Source of the DNA: Fuerstiella sp.
Lineage (GTDB): Bacteria; Planctomycetota; Planctomycetia; Planctomycetales; Planctomycetaceae
Reading direction: 5' to 3'
DNA length: 64,000 bases
Assembly (NCBI GenBank): GCA_022843805.1
Contig: JALHMY010000019.1
Location: forward strand, 1 to 64,000
The notes below the pieces were generated by a model. The model saw only the letters and a program-made list of their open reading frames with translations, made no database searches and was not told the origin of the DNA. Below are positions 18,024 to 26,890 of the stretch, piece by piece. The translations under genes and the position numbers were made by a program. Each line of letters opens with the position of its first letter. Position 1 is the stretch's first letter.

Positions 18024-19055
18024 CTATGCGACCGCCTCCCTCTTCGGATGTTCCACAGTATCCAGCAGCTGACTGATCACGGATTCGATCGTCATGCCCT
18101 GTGCTTCTGCTTTGTAGTTGGGAAGAATGCGATGCCGGAGGACAGGATGCGCGAGTGACTGAATATCCTTCGTCGACACAAACGGACGGCCATCCAGGAG
18201 GGCAAGTGCTTTGCCTCCCAGAACGAGATTTTGCCCGGCCCGAAGTCCGGCCCCCCAGGAAACGTATTCGTTCACAAAAGCAGGAGCGTACTTCTGACCA
18301 GGCCTTGAGGCCGCAGCCAGTCGGACCGCATAACGAACGACTTCATCAGCAATTGGCACCCGCTGCACAATCTGATGAAAATCACGGATCACCGAACCTT
18401 CAAACAGAGGCTGGATCTGATGAACTCGACGGGACGTGGTCTGCTGAACAACGGCCACCTCATCATCTTCCGGAAGATAGTCGATCAGCACATTGAACAT
18501 GAATCGGTCGAGCTGCGCTTCCGGAAGCGGGTATGTCCCTTCCATTTCGATTGGGTTCTGAGTTGCCAGCACGAAGAATGGTTCTTCGAGAATATAACGT
18601 CGACCCGCAGCAGTCACCTGATGTTCCTGCATCGCTTCCAGCAGTGCCGACTGAGTCTTCGGGGGTGTGCGATTGATTTCATCGGCCAGCAACACATTGG
18701 CGAAGATGGGGCCTTTGATGAACCTCATGGAGCGATGGCCTGCTCCATCTTCCTCCAGTACTTCCGTGCCGGTAATGTCTGCGGGCATCAGGTCCGGAGT
18801 AAACTGAATACGATTAAATTTCAGTTCGAACAGCTGCGCGATGGACTTCACCAGCAGTGTTTTTGCCAGTCCGGGAGCCCCGGTAATCAGGCAATGACCT
18901 CCCGACAGCAGAGAAACGAGCAATTGTTTGACGACATCCTTCTGACCGATAATGACCTGAGACAATTCGCCATCGATCTGCCTGCGAAGTGAGCGAAGCT
19001 GCTCAATCAGTTCGCGTTCCCGCTCCGGCGAAAGTTCTGCTGCATCTTCCGTCAT
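18024..19055 (-). CDS. MoxR family AAA+ ATPase
   Basis: 343-aa AAA+ ATPase. Walker A is 'GAPGLAKTLL' (K in GLAKT), Walker B is 'VLLADEINRTPPKTQSALLE', and sensor 1/arginine-finger segments include 'ATQNPIEMEGTYPLPEAQLDRF'. The C-terminal lid has the usual MoxR pattern ('LVLGGKALALLDGRPFV...DI'). It is a cytosolic chaperone-like ATPase that remodels vWA-domain partners, here very likely the DUF58 and BatA products encoded immediately downstream. The DUF4159 stop is 26 bases away on the upstream side of the locus, so it is probably co-transcribed with it. Confidence 0.95.
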   Translation of the reverse strand: MTEDAAELSPERERELIEQLRSLRRQIDGELSQVIIGQKDVVKQLLVSLLSGGHCLITGAPGLAKTLLVKSIAQLFELKFNRIQFTPDLMPADITGTEVLEEDGAGHRSMRFIKGPIFANVLLADEINRTPPKTQSALLEAMQEHQVTAAGRRYILEEPFFVLATQNPIEMEGTYPLPEAQLDRFMFNVLIDYLPEDDEVAVVQQTTSRRVHQIQPLFEGSVIRDFHQIVQRVPIADEVVRYAVRLAAASRPGQKYAPAFVNEYVSWGAGLRAGQNLVLGGKALALLDGRPFVSTKDIQSLAHPVLRHRILPNYKAEAQGMTIESVISQLLDTVEHPKREAVA

Positions 19056-19081
19056 GACATCTGCCTTTTTGACGCCGAACG

Positions 19082-19906
19082 TCAGTGGGTCATCGCGTAA
19101 AAAATGATGTTGATACCAAGGGGGTACGCTTTTTTCTCTGAAAACTCTTTGAAGTACCAGGGATCTTCGCCTTCACGTTCCCAGCCATCACCCAGGTCGG
19201 TATTGTGACAAATCATGGCCATCATCCGCCCGTGATCATCAAACAACCCCTTGTAATGCACTTCTTTAGCGTCCCATCGCTCATAAGTAATTCCCTGAGC
19301 CGCTCCCTGCTGTGCCCAGCCGATTGCAGGAATCTGGGGCTTCTCTTTGAGGTCATAAACGCAGTGAAAGATCGGATGTTCCAGCGGCAGCTCTTCCGGT
19401 TCGCGATCAGGGAACACGAGTCGCATTTCCTGAGCGAAGTTAAACCATTCATCCTCACCCCAGAAGTCATCCACCATCAGAAATCCACCGTTCAGCAGAT
19501 AGGTGCGCAGAGCATCTCGTTCTGGCTGCGACAGGGAGATATGGCCGGGCTCAATGATATAGATGAAGGGATAATCGAATAACCGCGGGTCGGTCAGTTC
19601 CAGCACAACGCCATCGGGATCGACATGCATTGATGTCAGTTGCTGCAGCCGGTACGAAAAGTTCAGGTCCGCATCAGGGTAGTCGGTGGGCCAGCCCCAT
19701 CGTCCATAAGACTGATAGCGGATGCGTACAAACGTGAAAACGTCGTGTTTGAAGTCTTCATCCAGCTTCCAGTCCGGAACGCCTCGACGCTCCACGCGGC
19801 CGTCCGGTCCGTAAAAATCACGGAACCGACCGCGCTGTGCTACGGCGATCGTCGTAAAACACAACAAAATCAGCACGAAAAAGACTGTCAGCGTGCGTTT
19901 GCTCAT
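19082..19906 (-). CDS. Secreted DUF4159 protein
   Basis: 274-aa exported protein. The frame is open from 20011, but ATG 19906 starts directly at a signal peptide ('MSKRTLTVFFVLILLCFTTIAVAQ'), so it is preferred; no clear Shine-Dalgarno is present. The mature domain has DUF4159 features: 'WGWPTDYPDADLNFSYRLQQLT', 'FIYIIEPGHISLSQPERDALRTYL', and 'GGFLMVDDFWG' followed by 'HPIFHCVYDL'. The GATase-like fold of this family lacks an obvious catalytic Cys. It leads the vWA operon, which matches DUF4159-MoxR-DUF58 order in other planctomycetes and some myxobacteria. The function is unknown, probably in the periplasm. Confidence 0.85.
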   Translation of the reverse strand: MSKRTLTVFFVLILLCFTTIAVAQRGRFRDFYGPDGRVERRGVPDWKLDEDFKHDVFTFVRIRYQSYGRWGWPTDYPDADLNFSYRLQQLTSMHVDPDGVVLELTDPRLFDYPFIYIIEPGHISLSQPERDALRTYLLNGGFLMVDDFWGEDEWFNFAQEMRLVFPDREPEELPLEHPIFHCVYDLKEKPQIPAIGWAQQGAAQGITYERWDAKEVHYKGLFDDHGRMMAMICHNTDLGDGWEREGEDPWYFKEFSEKKAYPLGINIIFYAMTH

Positions 19907-20083
19907 ACCCGATGATCTCATGAAAGGCACCGGAAACGTGAACGACGTGTTTGCAGGAATGACGTTTGTCGCAGATCGGACGACACTTTTCCACTGCGAG
20001 TGCCGTACCAAATGCCCGGACAGACGGAATTTGGACGGGCAAATGACAAATCTCGCTGACTTCGTCCTCAGTCAGCTCTCCGG

Positions 20084-21460
20084 CTACAGATAACGAATTC
20101 GCTTACGAATATCGGTAACAACGCTTTGATATCGATTCGTCAGATTTCCCGGTCCAAACATCTGAGTCCGACAGAACTCCATATCATCCCAGCCAATGGC
20201 ATTGGTAAAAATGGGCTTCAGATACTCCATTCCGAATGAGGAGAGATGCATTCGTCGAGTGTCATACATGGAGGGGTGGACTTCCCTCGGATGGATTTCC
20301 CCCCACTGATCCCGAAGTTTATTAGCCCTGACGGAACAGAGAGTAAAACCGTGCTCACTTTCATACTGAATCGTGGCGACTTCATTGCTTGCTCCACTCA
20401 GCAGCAGATCAACCGCTTTTCCGCCCAGCTGTGACGCATAAAACCGGTCAAACTGAATGGGTCGACCGCCTCGCTGAGTGTGGCCAATTTTACGGGTGAA
20501 CAGGGCAGACGACGCTGGTTCAAAGCTGCGATTCTCCAGAAACATCTCGTCCCCAAGTCGTTTGGCCAGCATCTTTTGTAATGCATCCGCCGCACCGCTG
20601 TACCGAATATTGCCAGCAGGATCGAACGTTGGAGCAGTTGCACCAAGTTCCTGTCCATCATTATCTTTGACGCCCTCTCCCACGCAGATCACGACATGCT
20701 GTTGCAGCTCATAAATCTGTCGCACTTTCGCTTCCAGCTGATCAAGATTCAGCGGAACCTCCGGAATCAGGATAATGTCGGGCTGACCGTATGCTGATCC
20801 CAGTGCGATATAACCGGACTGACGCCCCATCACCTCAACAATGGCCACACGCCGATGGCTTTCTGCGGTCGTCCGAATTCGTTCCACACATTGTGCAACA
20901 ACATAGACGGCTGTGGCGTAACCGGGAGTTGCGTAATTGATGATGTCTTCAAGACGGATTGTGTCTCGCGACACAACGTGCTCTTCACGATATCCCGGAT
21001 GCTGGTCAATTGGCCGCCGCAGCCACTCGTTCGGCTCATCAATGTAATTCAGCCCAAGGTCGTTGTCGATCGTCTTCGGAGCCAGCGTGCATGGGATAAA
21101 TTCGGCGATGGGTTGCATTCCGTTGATCGTGCCGTCGCCACCAATACACACGAGCCCATCGATCTTCAACTGCCGCAAATGGCGTTCGGCTGTGCAGAGC
21201 AGTTCGCCGGAATCACGGTCGATATAGGTTCGTGATGATCCCAGCAGCGTTCCGCCCTTGCAGGGATCCAGTTCCGGAATCGTTGTAAACAGGGGATTCA
21301 GGTGCACATGCGGAGCTCTCGGATCCAGCAATCCTGCGTATCCACGCTGAAATCCGTAGACTTCCACATTGGATGCGTTTGCCCGCTGAACAGCACCATA
21401 AATCGTCGCGTTCAGGGCCGGAGTATCACCTCCCGCTGTTAGAATCCCGATTCGTTTCAT
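20084..21460 (-). CDS. 6-phosphofructokinase, G/K hybrid active-site type
   Basis: 458-aa PFK that phosphorylates fructose 6-phosphate in glycolysis. The N-terminal 'GILTAGGDTPALN' nucleotide loop, 'GGDGT' (107-111), 'PKTIDND' (128-134, catalytic Asp) and 'MGRQSG' are all present. The Gly in GGDGT is what ATP-dependent enzymes carry (PPi enzymes have Asp there), whereas the Lys in PKTIDND is the PPi/plant-type residue (classic bacterial ATP-PFK has Gly). Gly with Lys is the combination of plant and trypanosomatid ATP-PFKs, so ATP use is the better guess. It is about 130 aa longer than E. coli PfkA, as expected for this clade. It is monocistronic; no U-rich terminator was seen. Confidence 0.9.
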   Translation of the reverse strand: MKRIGILTAGGDTPALNATIYGAVQRANASNVEVYGFQRGYAGLLDPRAPHVHLNPLFTTIPELDPCKGGTLLGSSRTYIDRDSGELLCTAERHLRQLKIDGLVCIGGDGTINGMQPIAEFIPCTLAPKTIDNDLGLNYIDEPNEWLRRPIDQHPGYREEHVVSRDTIRLEDIINYATPGYATAVYVVAQCVERIRTTAESHRRVAIVEVMGRQSGYIALGSAYGQPDIILIPEVPLNLDQLEAKVRQIYELQQHVVICVGEGVKDNDGQELGATAPTFDPAGNIRYSGAADALQKMLAKRLGDEMFLENRSFEPASSALFTRKIGHTQRGGRPIQFDRFYASQLGGKAVDLLLSGASNEVATIQYESEHGFTLCSVRANKLRDQWGEIHPREVHPSMYDTRRMHLSSFGMEYLKPIFTNAIGWDDMEFCRTQMFGPGNLTNRYQSVVTDIRKRIRYL

Positions 21461-21557
21461 ATCTGCCCCTTAATTCGTTGGCTGGCTCATGACTCGCGAC
21501 CGCCGCAGTAATGTAATGATTTCGCACGGCTTCTGCGACACCGCTGCCCCCACGTAG

Positions 21558-21578
21558 CAGCGTCTCTCCGAGACGCTG
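21558..21578. repeat. Short intergenic palindrome
   Basis: A perfect inverted repeat, CAGCGTCTC-tcc-GAGACGCTG, lies in the 290-base gap between the divergent PFK and phytase-like genes. It has no T-run on either side, so it resembles a REP-like element rather than a terminator. The remaining gap (21461-21751) shows no other feature apart from the expected promoters. Confidence 0.6.
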
Positions 21579-21751
21579 AAAACCCCTCCCGACCGCAACG
21601 CCCCAAAAACGTCGCGGCGTGTGTTGATAGAAATGTGAAGGCTGGTTAATGAAAAGTTAACAATCGCTCAGATAGTTCGTGCGGATCAGCGCTTTGACAC
21701 AGTAGACCTTGTCCGATCAGCTCTCCGGAAAAATGCAGGACTGAAACACGA

Positions 21752-23044
21752 ATGTTATATTTAACGAATGAACGTTTTTCCGTTATCAGGGGATACCGAC
21801 TGGTTTTAGTGTGTTTGCTCGTCGTTTCAAAGATTTCTGCCGTTCCCACAGGCCACGTGCAGGCGGCTGATCAGACAGAAATACAGTTGCTGGGAACGAT
21901 TCGGTTTGATGGGACGATGCAGGATCAGTCCGAGGATGCATCACCTCTGGAAAATGGTCAGCTGGGAAACCGCTTTGGCGGGATTTCGGCCATTGAGTAC
22001 TCTGGAAACGCGAACCTGTTTTATGCGATTGCGGATCGAGGTCCGGACGACGGTGCCGCCGGATACATGTGCCGCTTCCATCTTCTGAAACTGGATATCA
22101 ATCCACTGGCAATCGAACCGGTCCAGGGAACCGTTGTAAAAACGGTATTCCTCTCGGATCATCGCGAACAAGTTTTCTCCGGATCCGCGGCACTCCTTTG
22201 TCCCACGGATACTCTGGCTGGCCGATTCGATCCCGAAGCAGTTCGCAGCATGCCGGACGGCAGTCTGTATGTCTCAGATGAATACGGACCGCAACTGATT
22301 CAGTTTGGTGGCGATGGACGTGAACGTTGTCGCGTTCCGCTTCCTTCCGTACTTTCGGTAAAGGTACCGGCAGATTCGAAAGACCGCGAAAACCAGTTGA
22401 ATCAGAGCGGACGATCGTCGAATCGCGGAATGGAAGGTCTGGCCTTATCGACGGACGGCCGTCATCTGTATGGTCTGATGCAGGGAGCACTTTTGCAGGA
22501 TTCTTTGAGGGATGAACCGGGACATGCGTCAGGACGCCACTGTCGCCTGGTGGAGGTTGATATTGATTCTGGCAAATGTCGGCAGTTTGTGTATTCGCTG
22601 GAGCATCCTGCGTATGGAACCAATGAGATTCTGGCGATTGGCCCCGACGAATTTCTGGTCATTGAACGAGACAGCCAGCCTGGAACTGAGGCGGGATTTC
22701 GTAAACTGATGCGGATTCAGCTTGACAACGCGACAGATGTTTCGGATCGATTGCAGCTGGCATCCTCCACGATGCCAGCGGATACGCTTGATCCATCCGT
22801 CATTCCTGTGGACAAAGAAGTCTTTCTGGATTTTCTGAATCCGAAATTCGGGCTCGTCGGCGAAGGCATGCCTGAAAAAATCGAAGGTCTGACTCTGGGG
22901 CCCGTTTTGCCCGATGGACGGCATACTCTGCTTGTCGCAATTGACAATGATTTTGAAGAGGATCATCCAACTCTGATCTGGGTTTTCGCGGTGCCGACGT
23001 CAGGTTTGCCCGCTCTGACTTCTGCGGCTCTTTCCAGCCACTGA
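21752..23044 (+). CDS. Secreted esterase-like-activity-of-phytase family protein
   Basis: 430-aa exported protein. The signal segment 'LVLVCLLVVSKISAVPTGHVQA' ends near residue 38. The mature part is a beta-propeller of the phytase-like esterase family (PF13449 type): 'FGGISAIEYSG...FYAIADRGPDDG' near the N-terminus, 'DPEAVRSMPDGSLYVSDEYGP', 'NRGMEGLALSTDGRHLYGLMQ', 'EILAIGPDEFLVIERD' and 'MPEKIEGLTLGPVL'. These are the conserved acidic and Asn/Arg positions of that family. It probably hydrolyses phosphate esters outside the cytoplasm; the substrate is unknown. It is followed after about 150 bases by the oxidoreductase gene. Confidence 0.8.
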   Translation: MLYLTNERFSVIRGYRLVLVCLLVVSKISAVPTGHVQAADQTEIQLLGTIRFDGTMQDQSEDASPLENGQLGNRFGGISAIEYSGNANLFYAIADRGPDDGAAGYMCRFHLLKLDINPLAIEPVQGTVVKTVFLSDHREQVFSGSAALLCPTDTLAGRFDPEAVRSMPDGSLYVSDEYGPQLIQFGGDGRERCRVPLPSVLSVKVPADSKDRENQLNQSGRSSNRGMEGLALSTDGRHLYGLMQGALLQDSLRDEPGHASGRHCRLVEVDIDSGKCRQFVYSLEHPAYGTNEILAIGPDEFLVIERDSQPGTEAGFRKLMRIQLDNATDVSDRLQLASSTMPADTLDPSVIPVDKEVFLDFLNPKFGLVGEGMPEKIEGLTLGPVLPDGRHTLLVAIDNDFEEDHPTLIWVFAVPTSGLPALTSAALSSH

Positions 23045-23196
23045 CTTTTTGCTCCGAATTGAATGCGGTATTCTGGTGACATCACGGGGGGCTGCGGACT
23101 GTTGAAGAGTGGCCGGAATTGACCGGTCAGCTTCGATTGGCCGTATCCAGCCGAGTTCCCTGACATTGGATGTTTACCTGGAATTCGGAGCACACA

Positions 23197-24330
23197 ATGA
23201 ATCAGCTGGTCCATACGGCCAGGCAACTGGAAGCAGCGATGGGAATCCGGCTGCCGATGGATCGCACTGTCGGCATTGGCTGTGTCGGCGCTGGTTTTAT
23301 TATGGCGGACTGTCATCTGGTGGCTTACCGCCAGCATGGACTTAATCCTCGGTGCATTACATCTCGAACGCGTTCGCGGGCGGATGAAGTGGCTGCCCGT
23401 CATGGAATTCCTCAGGTGGCCGACTCAGTCGAAAGTCTGGTGGCTGATCCTGAGATTAAGATTCTGGATGTCGCCGTTCCACCGGATTGCCAGGCAGATG
23501 TGATTCACCGGGCTCTTTCCGGGAAACATTTTCTGCGAGGCATTCTGGCACAAAAGCCCCTTGGAATGAACTACCAGGAAGGCCTGGAAATCGTTCGCCT
23601 GTGTGATGCTGCAGGAGTGACACTGGCAGTCAATCAGAATATGCGGTTCGACCATTCGGTGCGTGCCTGCGGGAAACTGATCAGTTCAGGTACACTTGGA
23701 ACTCCGGTTCTGGCCACCATCGATATGAGGGCGATTCCTCACTGGATGCCATGGCAACAACGGCTTGGGTGGGTCACACTCCGAATCATGAGTATTCATC
23801 ATCTGGATACGTTTCGTTACTGGCTGGGCGATCCGGATCGGGTATTCGCAAGCGTTGCCCCGGATCCGCGAACGTCGCAGAAATTCTCTCATGAAGACGG
23901 GATTGCGCTTTATATCCTTGAGTTTCCGGGAGGAGCTCGGGCATCTTCATGGGATGATGTCTGGACGGGGCCAGCAAGAGAAGGCAGCGCGGCCGACATT
24001 GGAATTCGCTGGCGGGTCGAAGGAACGGATGGACTTGCCCGGGGAACAATTGGCTGGCCGGGGTATCCGGAGCGTGTACCCAGTACGCTGGAGTTTTCCA
24101 CTGTCAGAGATCACGGCGCATGGCATCGTCCGAGATGGGACGAAGTCTGGTTTCCTGATGCCTTCATCGGACCTCTCGCCGATCTGATGGTCGCTGTGGA
24201 AAATGGACAATCGGCCTCGATCAGTGGACAGGATAATCTGAAAACGATGGCGCTGGTTGAGGCCTGTTATCGTTCGGTTGCTCAGCACCGCGCTGTTTCG
24301 CCTCAGGAAATCATTGACGAGTATCAATAA
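23197..24330 (+). CDS. Gfo/Idh/MocA family oxidoreductase
   Basis: 377-aa NAD(P)-dependent dehydrogenase. The Rossmann fold begins '[24 protein letters not shown]' with the GxGxxG-like loop; 'EKPLG' of the classic family reads '[11 protein letters not shown]' here; '[13 protein letters not shown]' follows. The C-terminal alpha/beta domain contains '[16 protein letters not shown]'. ATG 23197 is chosen over ATG 23170 because GGAG (23187-23190) lies six bases upstream. Substrates are usually sugars, inositols or their derivatives; which one cannot be told here. One base separates its stop from the next start, so it is translationally coupled to the yjbQ-like gene. Confidence 0.85.
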   Translation: MNQLVHTARQLEAAMGIRLPMDRTVGIGCVGAGFIMADCHLVAYRQHGLNPRCITSRTRSRADEVAARHGIPQVADSVESLVADPEIKILDVAVPPDCQADVIHRALSGKHFLRGILAQKPLGMNYQEGLEIVRLCDAAGVTLAVNQNMRFDHSVRACGKLISSGTLGTPVLATIDMRAIPHWMPWQQRLGWVTLRIMSIHHLDTFRYWLGDPDRVFASVAPDPRTSQKFSHEDGIALYILEFPGGARASSWDDVWTGPAREGSAADIGIRWRVEGTDGLARGTIGWPGYPERVPSTLEFSTVRDHGAWHRPRWDEVWFPDAFIGPLADLMVAVENGQSASISGQDNLKTMALVEACYRSVAQHRAVSPQEIIDEYQ

Positions 24331-24331
24331 G

Positions 24332-24781
24332 ATGAAGCACGGTAGCTGGATTCAGACGAAGGTGACACTTCCCGCGTTTCCACGCGGATGTCATCTGATT
24401 ACCGACAGGATTTTGCAGGCCGTGCCTGAATTACGTTCCTGTCAGATCGGACTGATGCACGTTTTTATTCGTCACACCTCCGCATCCCTCTCGATCAACG
24501 AAAACGCGGATCCGGATGTGCCGATCGATTTGGCCATGTCGCTTGATCGGCTCGCGCCGGAATCTGCTGCCTATCGTCATACCTGCGAAGGTCCGGACGA
24601 TATGCCGGCGCACGTTAAAGCCACGCTGACAGGCTGCAGTGTGTCGATACCGGTTGCTGACGGGCGATTGCTGACGGGAACATGGCAGGGCATTTACCTT
24701 TGCGAGCATCGCGATCAGGGTGGTCGACGGCAGCTGGTTGTGACGATTCAGGGAGAATTTGAATCAGAGTCGTCCGATTAA
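24332..24781 (+). CDS. YjbQ family (UPF0047) protein, secondary thiamine-phosphate-synthase-like
   Basis: 149-aa cytosolic protein of normal family length. It shows the family landmarks 'LMHVFIRHTSASLSINENADPDV', 'GPDDMPAHVKATLTG' and 'GTWQGIYLCEHRDQGGRR', containing the conserved His and Glu/Asp residues of the trimeric UPF0047 fold. YjbQ has weak thiamine-phosphate synthase activity; the physiological role is not settled. The ATG lies one base after the preceding stop codon; the frame can be extended upstream into the oxidoreductase gene, but that part is out of family. Six-base-scale spacing then leads toward tdk. Confidence 0.9.
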   Translation: MKHGSWIQTKVTLPAFPRGCHLITDRILQAVPELRSCQIGLMHVFIRHTSASLSINENADPDVPIDLAMSLDRLAPESAAYRHTCEGPDDMPAHVKATLTGCSVSIPVADGRLLTGTWQGIYLCEHRDQGGRRQLVVTIQGEFESESSD

Positions 24782-24853
24782 ATCGAGTTGAGCATCGGAC
24801 TATCAGGTTCGCCGTTTCACAAGTTTGCTTTCAGGCAGAATTTCGTTCCGTTT

Positions 24854-25483
24854 ATGGCCAAGCTGTACTTTTATTACTCGGCAATGAATGCCGGCAAATC
24901 AACATCACTGCTGCAGGCGGCGTACAACTATCAGGAACGAGGCATGCAGCCTTTGCTTCTGACACCCCGGCTGAATACCCGGGATGGCGCAGGTCGAATT
25001 GCATCCAGAATTGGAATCAAAGCCGAGGCTGTCAGTTTTGATCAGACAGATTCCCTGCTGGAAATCTGTCGTCATCAGCATGCGACTCATCCGGTTGCCT
25101 GCGTCTTTGTGGATGAGGCTCAGTTTCTCACTCGACTGCAGGTATTCCAGCTGGGGGAAGTCGCCGATCGTTCGGGAATTCCCGTTCTTGCCTACGGTTT
25201 GCGGACCGATTTTCAGGGCAATCTCTTTGAAGGCAGTCAGCATTTGCTTGCCTGGGCGGATGTAATTTCAGAGATCAAGACAGTGTGTCACTGTGGTCGC
25301 AAGGCAACGATGGTGCTTCGTCTTGATTCTGACGGAAAGCCGGTTCGAACAGGCGACCAGATCAAAGTCGGCGGTAACGAAAGTTATGTTTCAGTATGTC
25401 GGCTGCATTTTAAGGAAGGAATGGCCGAACGGTCGTCTCCAACTCTGCCGTTTGCAGATGACGATCAGGACGATCCGGCGTAA
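24854..25483 (+). CDS. tdk: Thymidine kinase (type II)
   Basis: 209-aa enzyme that phosphorylates thymidine to dTMP with ATP in the salvage pathway. The P-loop is '[12 protein letters not shown]' at the very N-terminus, Walker B is '[10 protein letters not shown]', and the lasso/zinc region has '[13 protein letters not shown]' and 'CRLHF' (three Cys and one His as probable zinc ligands). The start at 24854 places the P-loop at the usual distance; the open frame from 24788 adds 22 residues without family match. Length and motifs are complete. It is third in a compact rightward set after the oxidoreductase and yjbQ-like genes. Confidence 0.95.
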   Translation: MAKLYFYYSAMNAGKSTSLLQAAYNYQERGMQPLLLTPRLNTRDGAGRIASRIGIKAEAVSFDQTDSLLEICRHQHATHPVACVFVDEAQFLTRLQVFQLGEVADRSGIPVLAYGLRTDFQGNLFEGSQHLLAWADVISEIKTVCHCGRKATMVLRLDSDGKPVRTGDQIKVGGNESYVSVCRLHFKEGMAERSSPTLPFADDDQDDPA

Positions 25484-25499
25484 CTGAGGCCGAGCAGGT

Positions 25500-25975
25500 C
25501 GCCCCGGATAACATCCGCGTCCCGCTGATCACCGGCCCCCTCCCGATCTCGCTGCCGCTCGCTCGACCTCCCCCAACTTCGTTGGGGGAGGAGGTGGAAA
25601 CACACTCCCCTCCACGCAAACACCTCCCCTCCCGCGCAGCGCAGCGAAGTGGGAGGGGTCGGCCGATAGGCCGGGGGAGGGCTCGCCGCGTGTTGCACAG
25701 AACGCCGTCCCAACTACACCTTGAACCCCGTCCCAGGAACACCCGCACCCCGCTGTTGCCCGGCCCCCTCCCGATCTCGCTGCCGCTCGCTCGACCTCCC
25801 CCAGCTTCGCTGGGAGAGGATGTTTTCGTTTGGAGAGGATGTTTTCGTTGGGGGAGGAGGATTCAAATAACCTCCCCTCCCGCGCAGCGAAGCGAAGTGG
25901 GAGGGGTCGGCCGTCAGGCCGGGGGAGGGCTCGCCGCGTGTTGCACTCAACGCCGTCCCAACTACAGCCGCGTCC
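25500..25975. repeat. Tandem pair of a ~230-bp dispersed non-coding repeat
   Basis: Two successive copies are seen. Copy 1 runs from the 'ggccccctcccgatctcgctg' block at 25533 through the block ending 'gccgtcccaactaca' near 25717. Copy 2 runs from 25760 to about 25966. Each copy has a 'cctcccccaactt/agctt' stem-loop and a CCCCTCCC...GGGAGGGG stem followed by GGCC-ata/tca-GGCC. The inverted copy is at 1-165. Open frames crossing this region in several frames and both strands are by-products of the GC-rich repeat. The rest of 25976-26151 holds nothing recognisable. Confidence 0.85.
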
Positions 25976-26151
25976 GACGGGCAGCCTGTCAATACGCGCT
26001 CAAACTTACTGTCGCCAATGGAATCCCGCTGAATGCGGCGAGCTGCTCGGCATCTGGCTCACATTGAGTCGCTGCGCGTACGGTGCGTTCGATGGAATCG
26101 GACCGTTTTGGCTGGCTGCGTTTCGCTGTCGTCCGACAGCAATGTTGCTGC

Positions 26152-26346
26152 TCAGTCGTCGTCGTTGTGAAGTGAGCGATGAGTGCGGTTACCGCGTCGA
26201 TCTCGCCGGTCGCGTCGGTCGCGTCCAGCGTCTTCGCTGTCGTCTTCATCGTCGAAACGTGGTTTCGACTTAATTCGTCGATCCTTTGTGGATCGTTTGT
26301 CTGCAAGGCTGTTTAAATCGTCAGGCGATGGAAGTTCGTTCGGCAT
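26152..26346 (-). CDS. Possible small, highly charged protein
   Basis: A 64-aa frame from ATG 26346 with a Pro/Asp-rich start ('MPNELPSPDDLNSLADKRS'), a Lys/Arg stretch, an acidic 'DDEDDSEDA' block and an 'RDRRDRRDRRG' tail. It looks like a disordered charged tail protein and has no recognised domain. The Asp-Arg repeat could also simply reflect a short cgatc/cggt-type DNA repeat (26190-26225). No Shine-Dalgarno is evident. Retained as a weak candidate because the composition is protein-like and no other gene occupies the space. Confidence 0.3.
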   Translation of the reverse strand: MPNELPSPDDLNSLADKRSTKDRRIKSKPRFDDEDDSEDAGRDRRDRRDRRGNRTHRSLHNDDD

Positions 26347-26578
26347 AAGAACGCTCGGACAACAAAACTTTCTGGGTAGAGTCACCAAACTGCAAAATTG
26401 AAAACCAAATAACCGTTGAGGCACCTGCCTGGTGACCCTGATTTTGCTTTATCTCACGATCGGCTGCCAATCCCTGCTGATTGCGTTAATCCGGTAGCCT
26501 AAAACCCGATTGTGTCGATTGATTTGATTCTTGAAAAGACAGAAACCGAAAACCGGCAATTTTTGCGGTGAGAATTCG

Positions 26579-26890
26579 TCACAGGAATGAACAAATGTAG
26601 TCCGTGACCTGCGTCACCTGGAGCCGAAATGAAGAATTTCCTTCCACATTAAACTCCTGCCCGCCGCACACTTCCTGCCACTCTGTTTTTCCAGCAGGGC
26701 ACCATGACAGTTTTCCGGACTGGATTTCCATCAGTTCTGGCTTTCCAGTATTGAACTGATATTCACCCGGCAGCATGATGCCAAGGGTTTTGATGGACCC
26801 GTCAGCAAATTCCACCGTACGACTGGTGACCTTTCCGTCGAAATAAACGTTGGCGGCTTTAATGACACTCACAGATTCAAACTTGTTCAT
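26579..26890 (-). CDS. ppnP: Pyrimidine/purine nucleoside phosphorylase
   Basis: 103-aa single-domain cupin of the PpnP (formerly DUF1255/YaiE) family. It cleaves a broad range of nucleosides with phosphate to the base and (deoxy)ribose 1-phosphate. Landmarks are 'NVYFDGKVTSRTV', 'KTLGIMLPGEYQFNTGKPELMEI', 'GQEFNVEGNSSFRLQV' and the C-terminal 'DYICSFL'. Length and end match the family exactly. It stands alone, leftward. With tdk about 1.4 kb away it adds to nucleoside salvage, though the two are not in one operon. Confidence 0.95.
   Translation of the reverse strand: MNKFESVSVIKAANVYFDGKVTSRTVEFADGSIKTLGIMLPGEYQFNTGKPELMEIQSGKLSWCPAGKTEWQEVCGGQEFNVEGNSSFRLQVTQVTDYICSFL

Noticed and set aside
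25410-26067. Several long frames on both strands
   Set aside because: They follow the GC-rich tandem repeat and overlap the end of tdk; no family resemblance, and frames are not conserved between copies.
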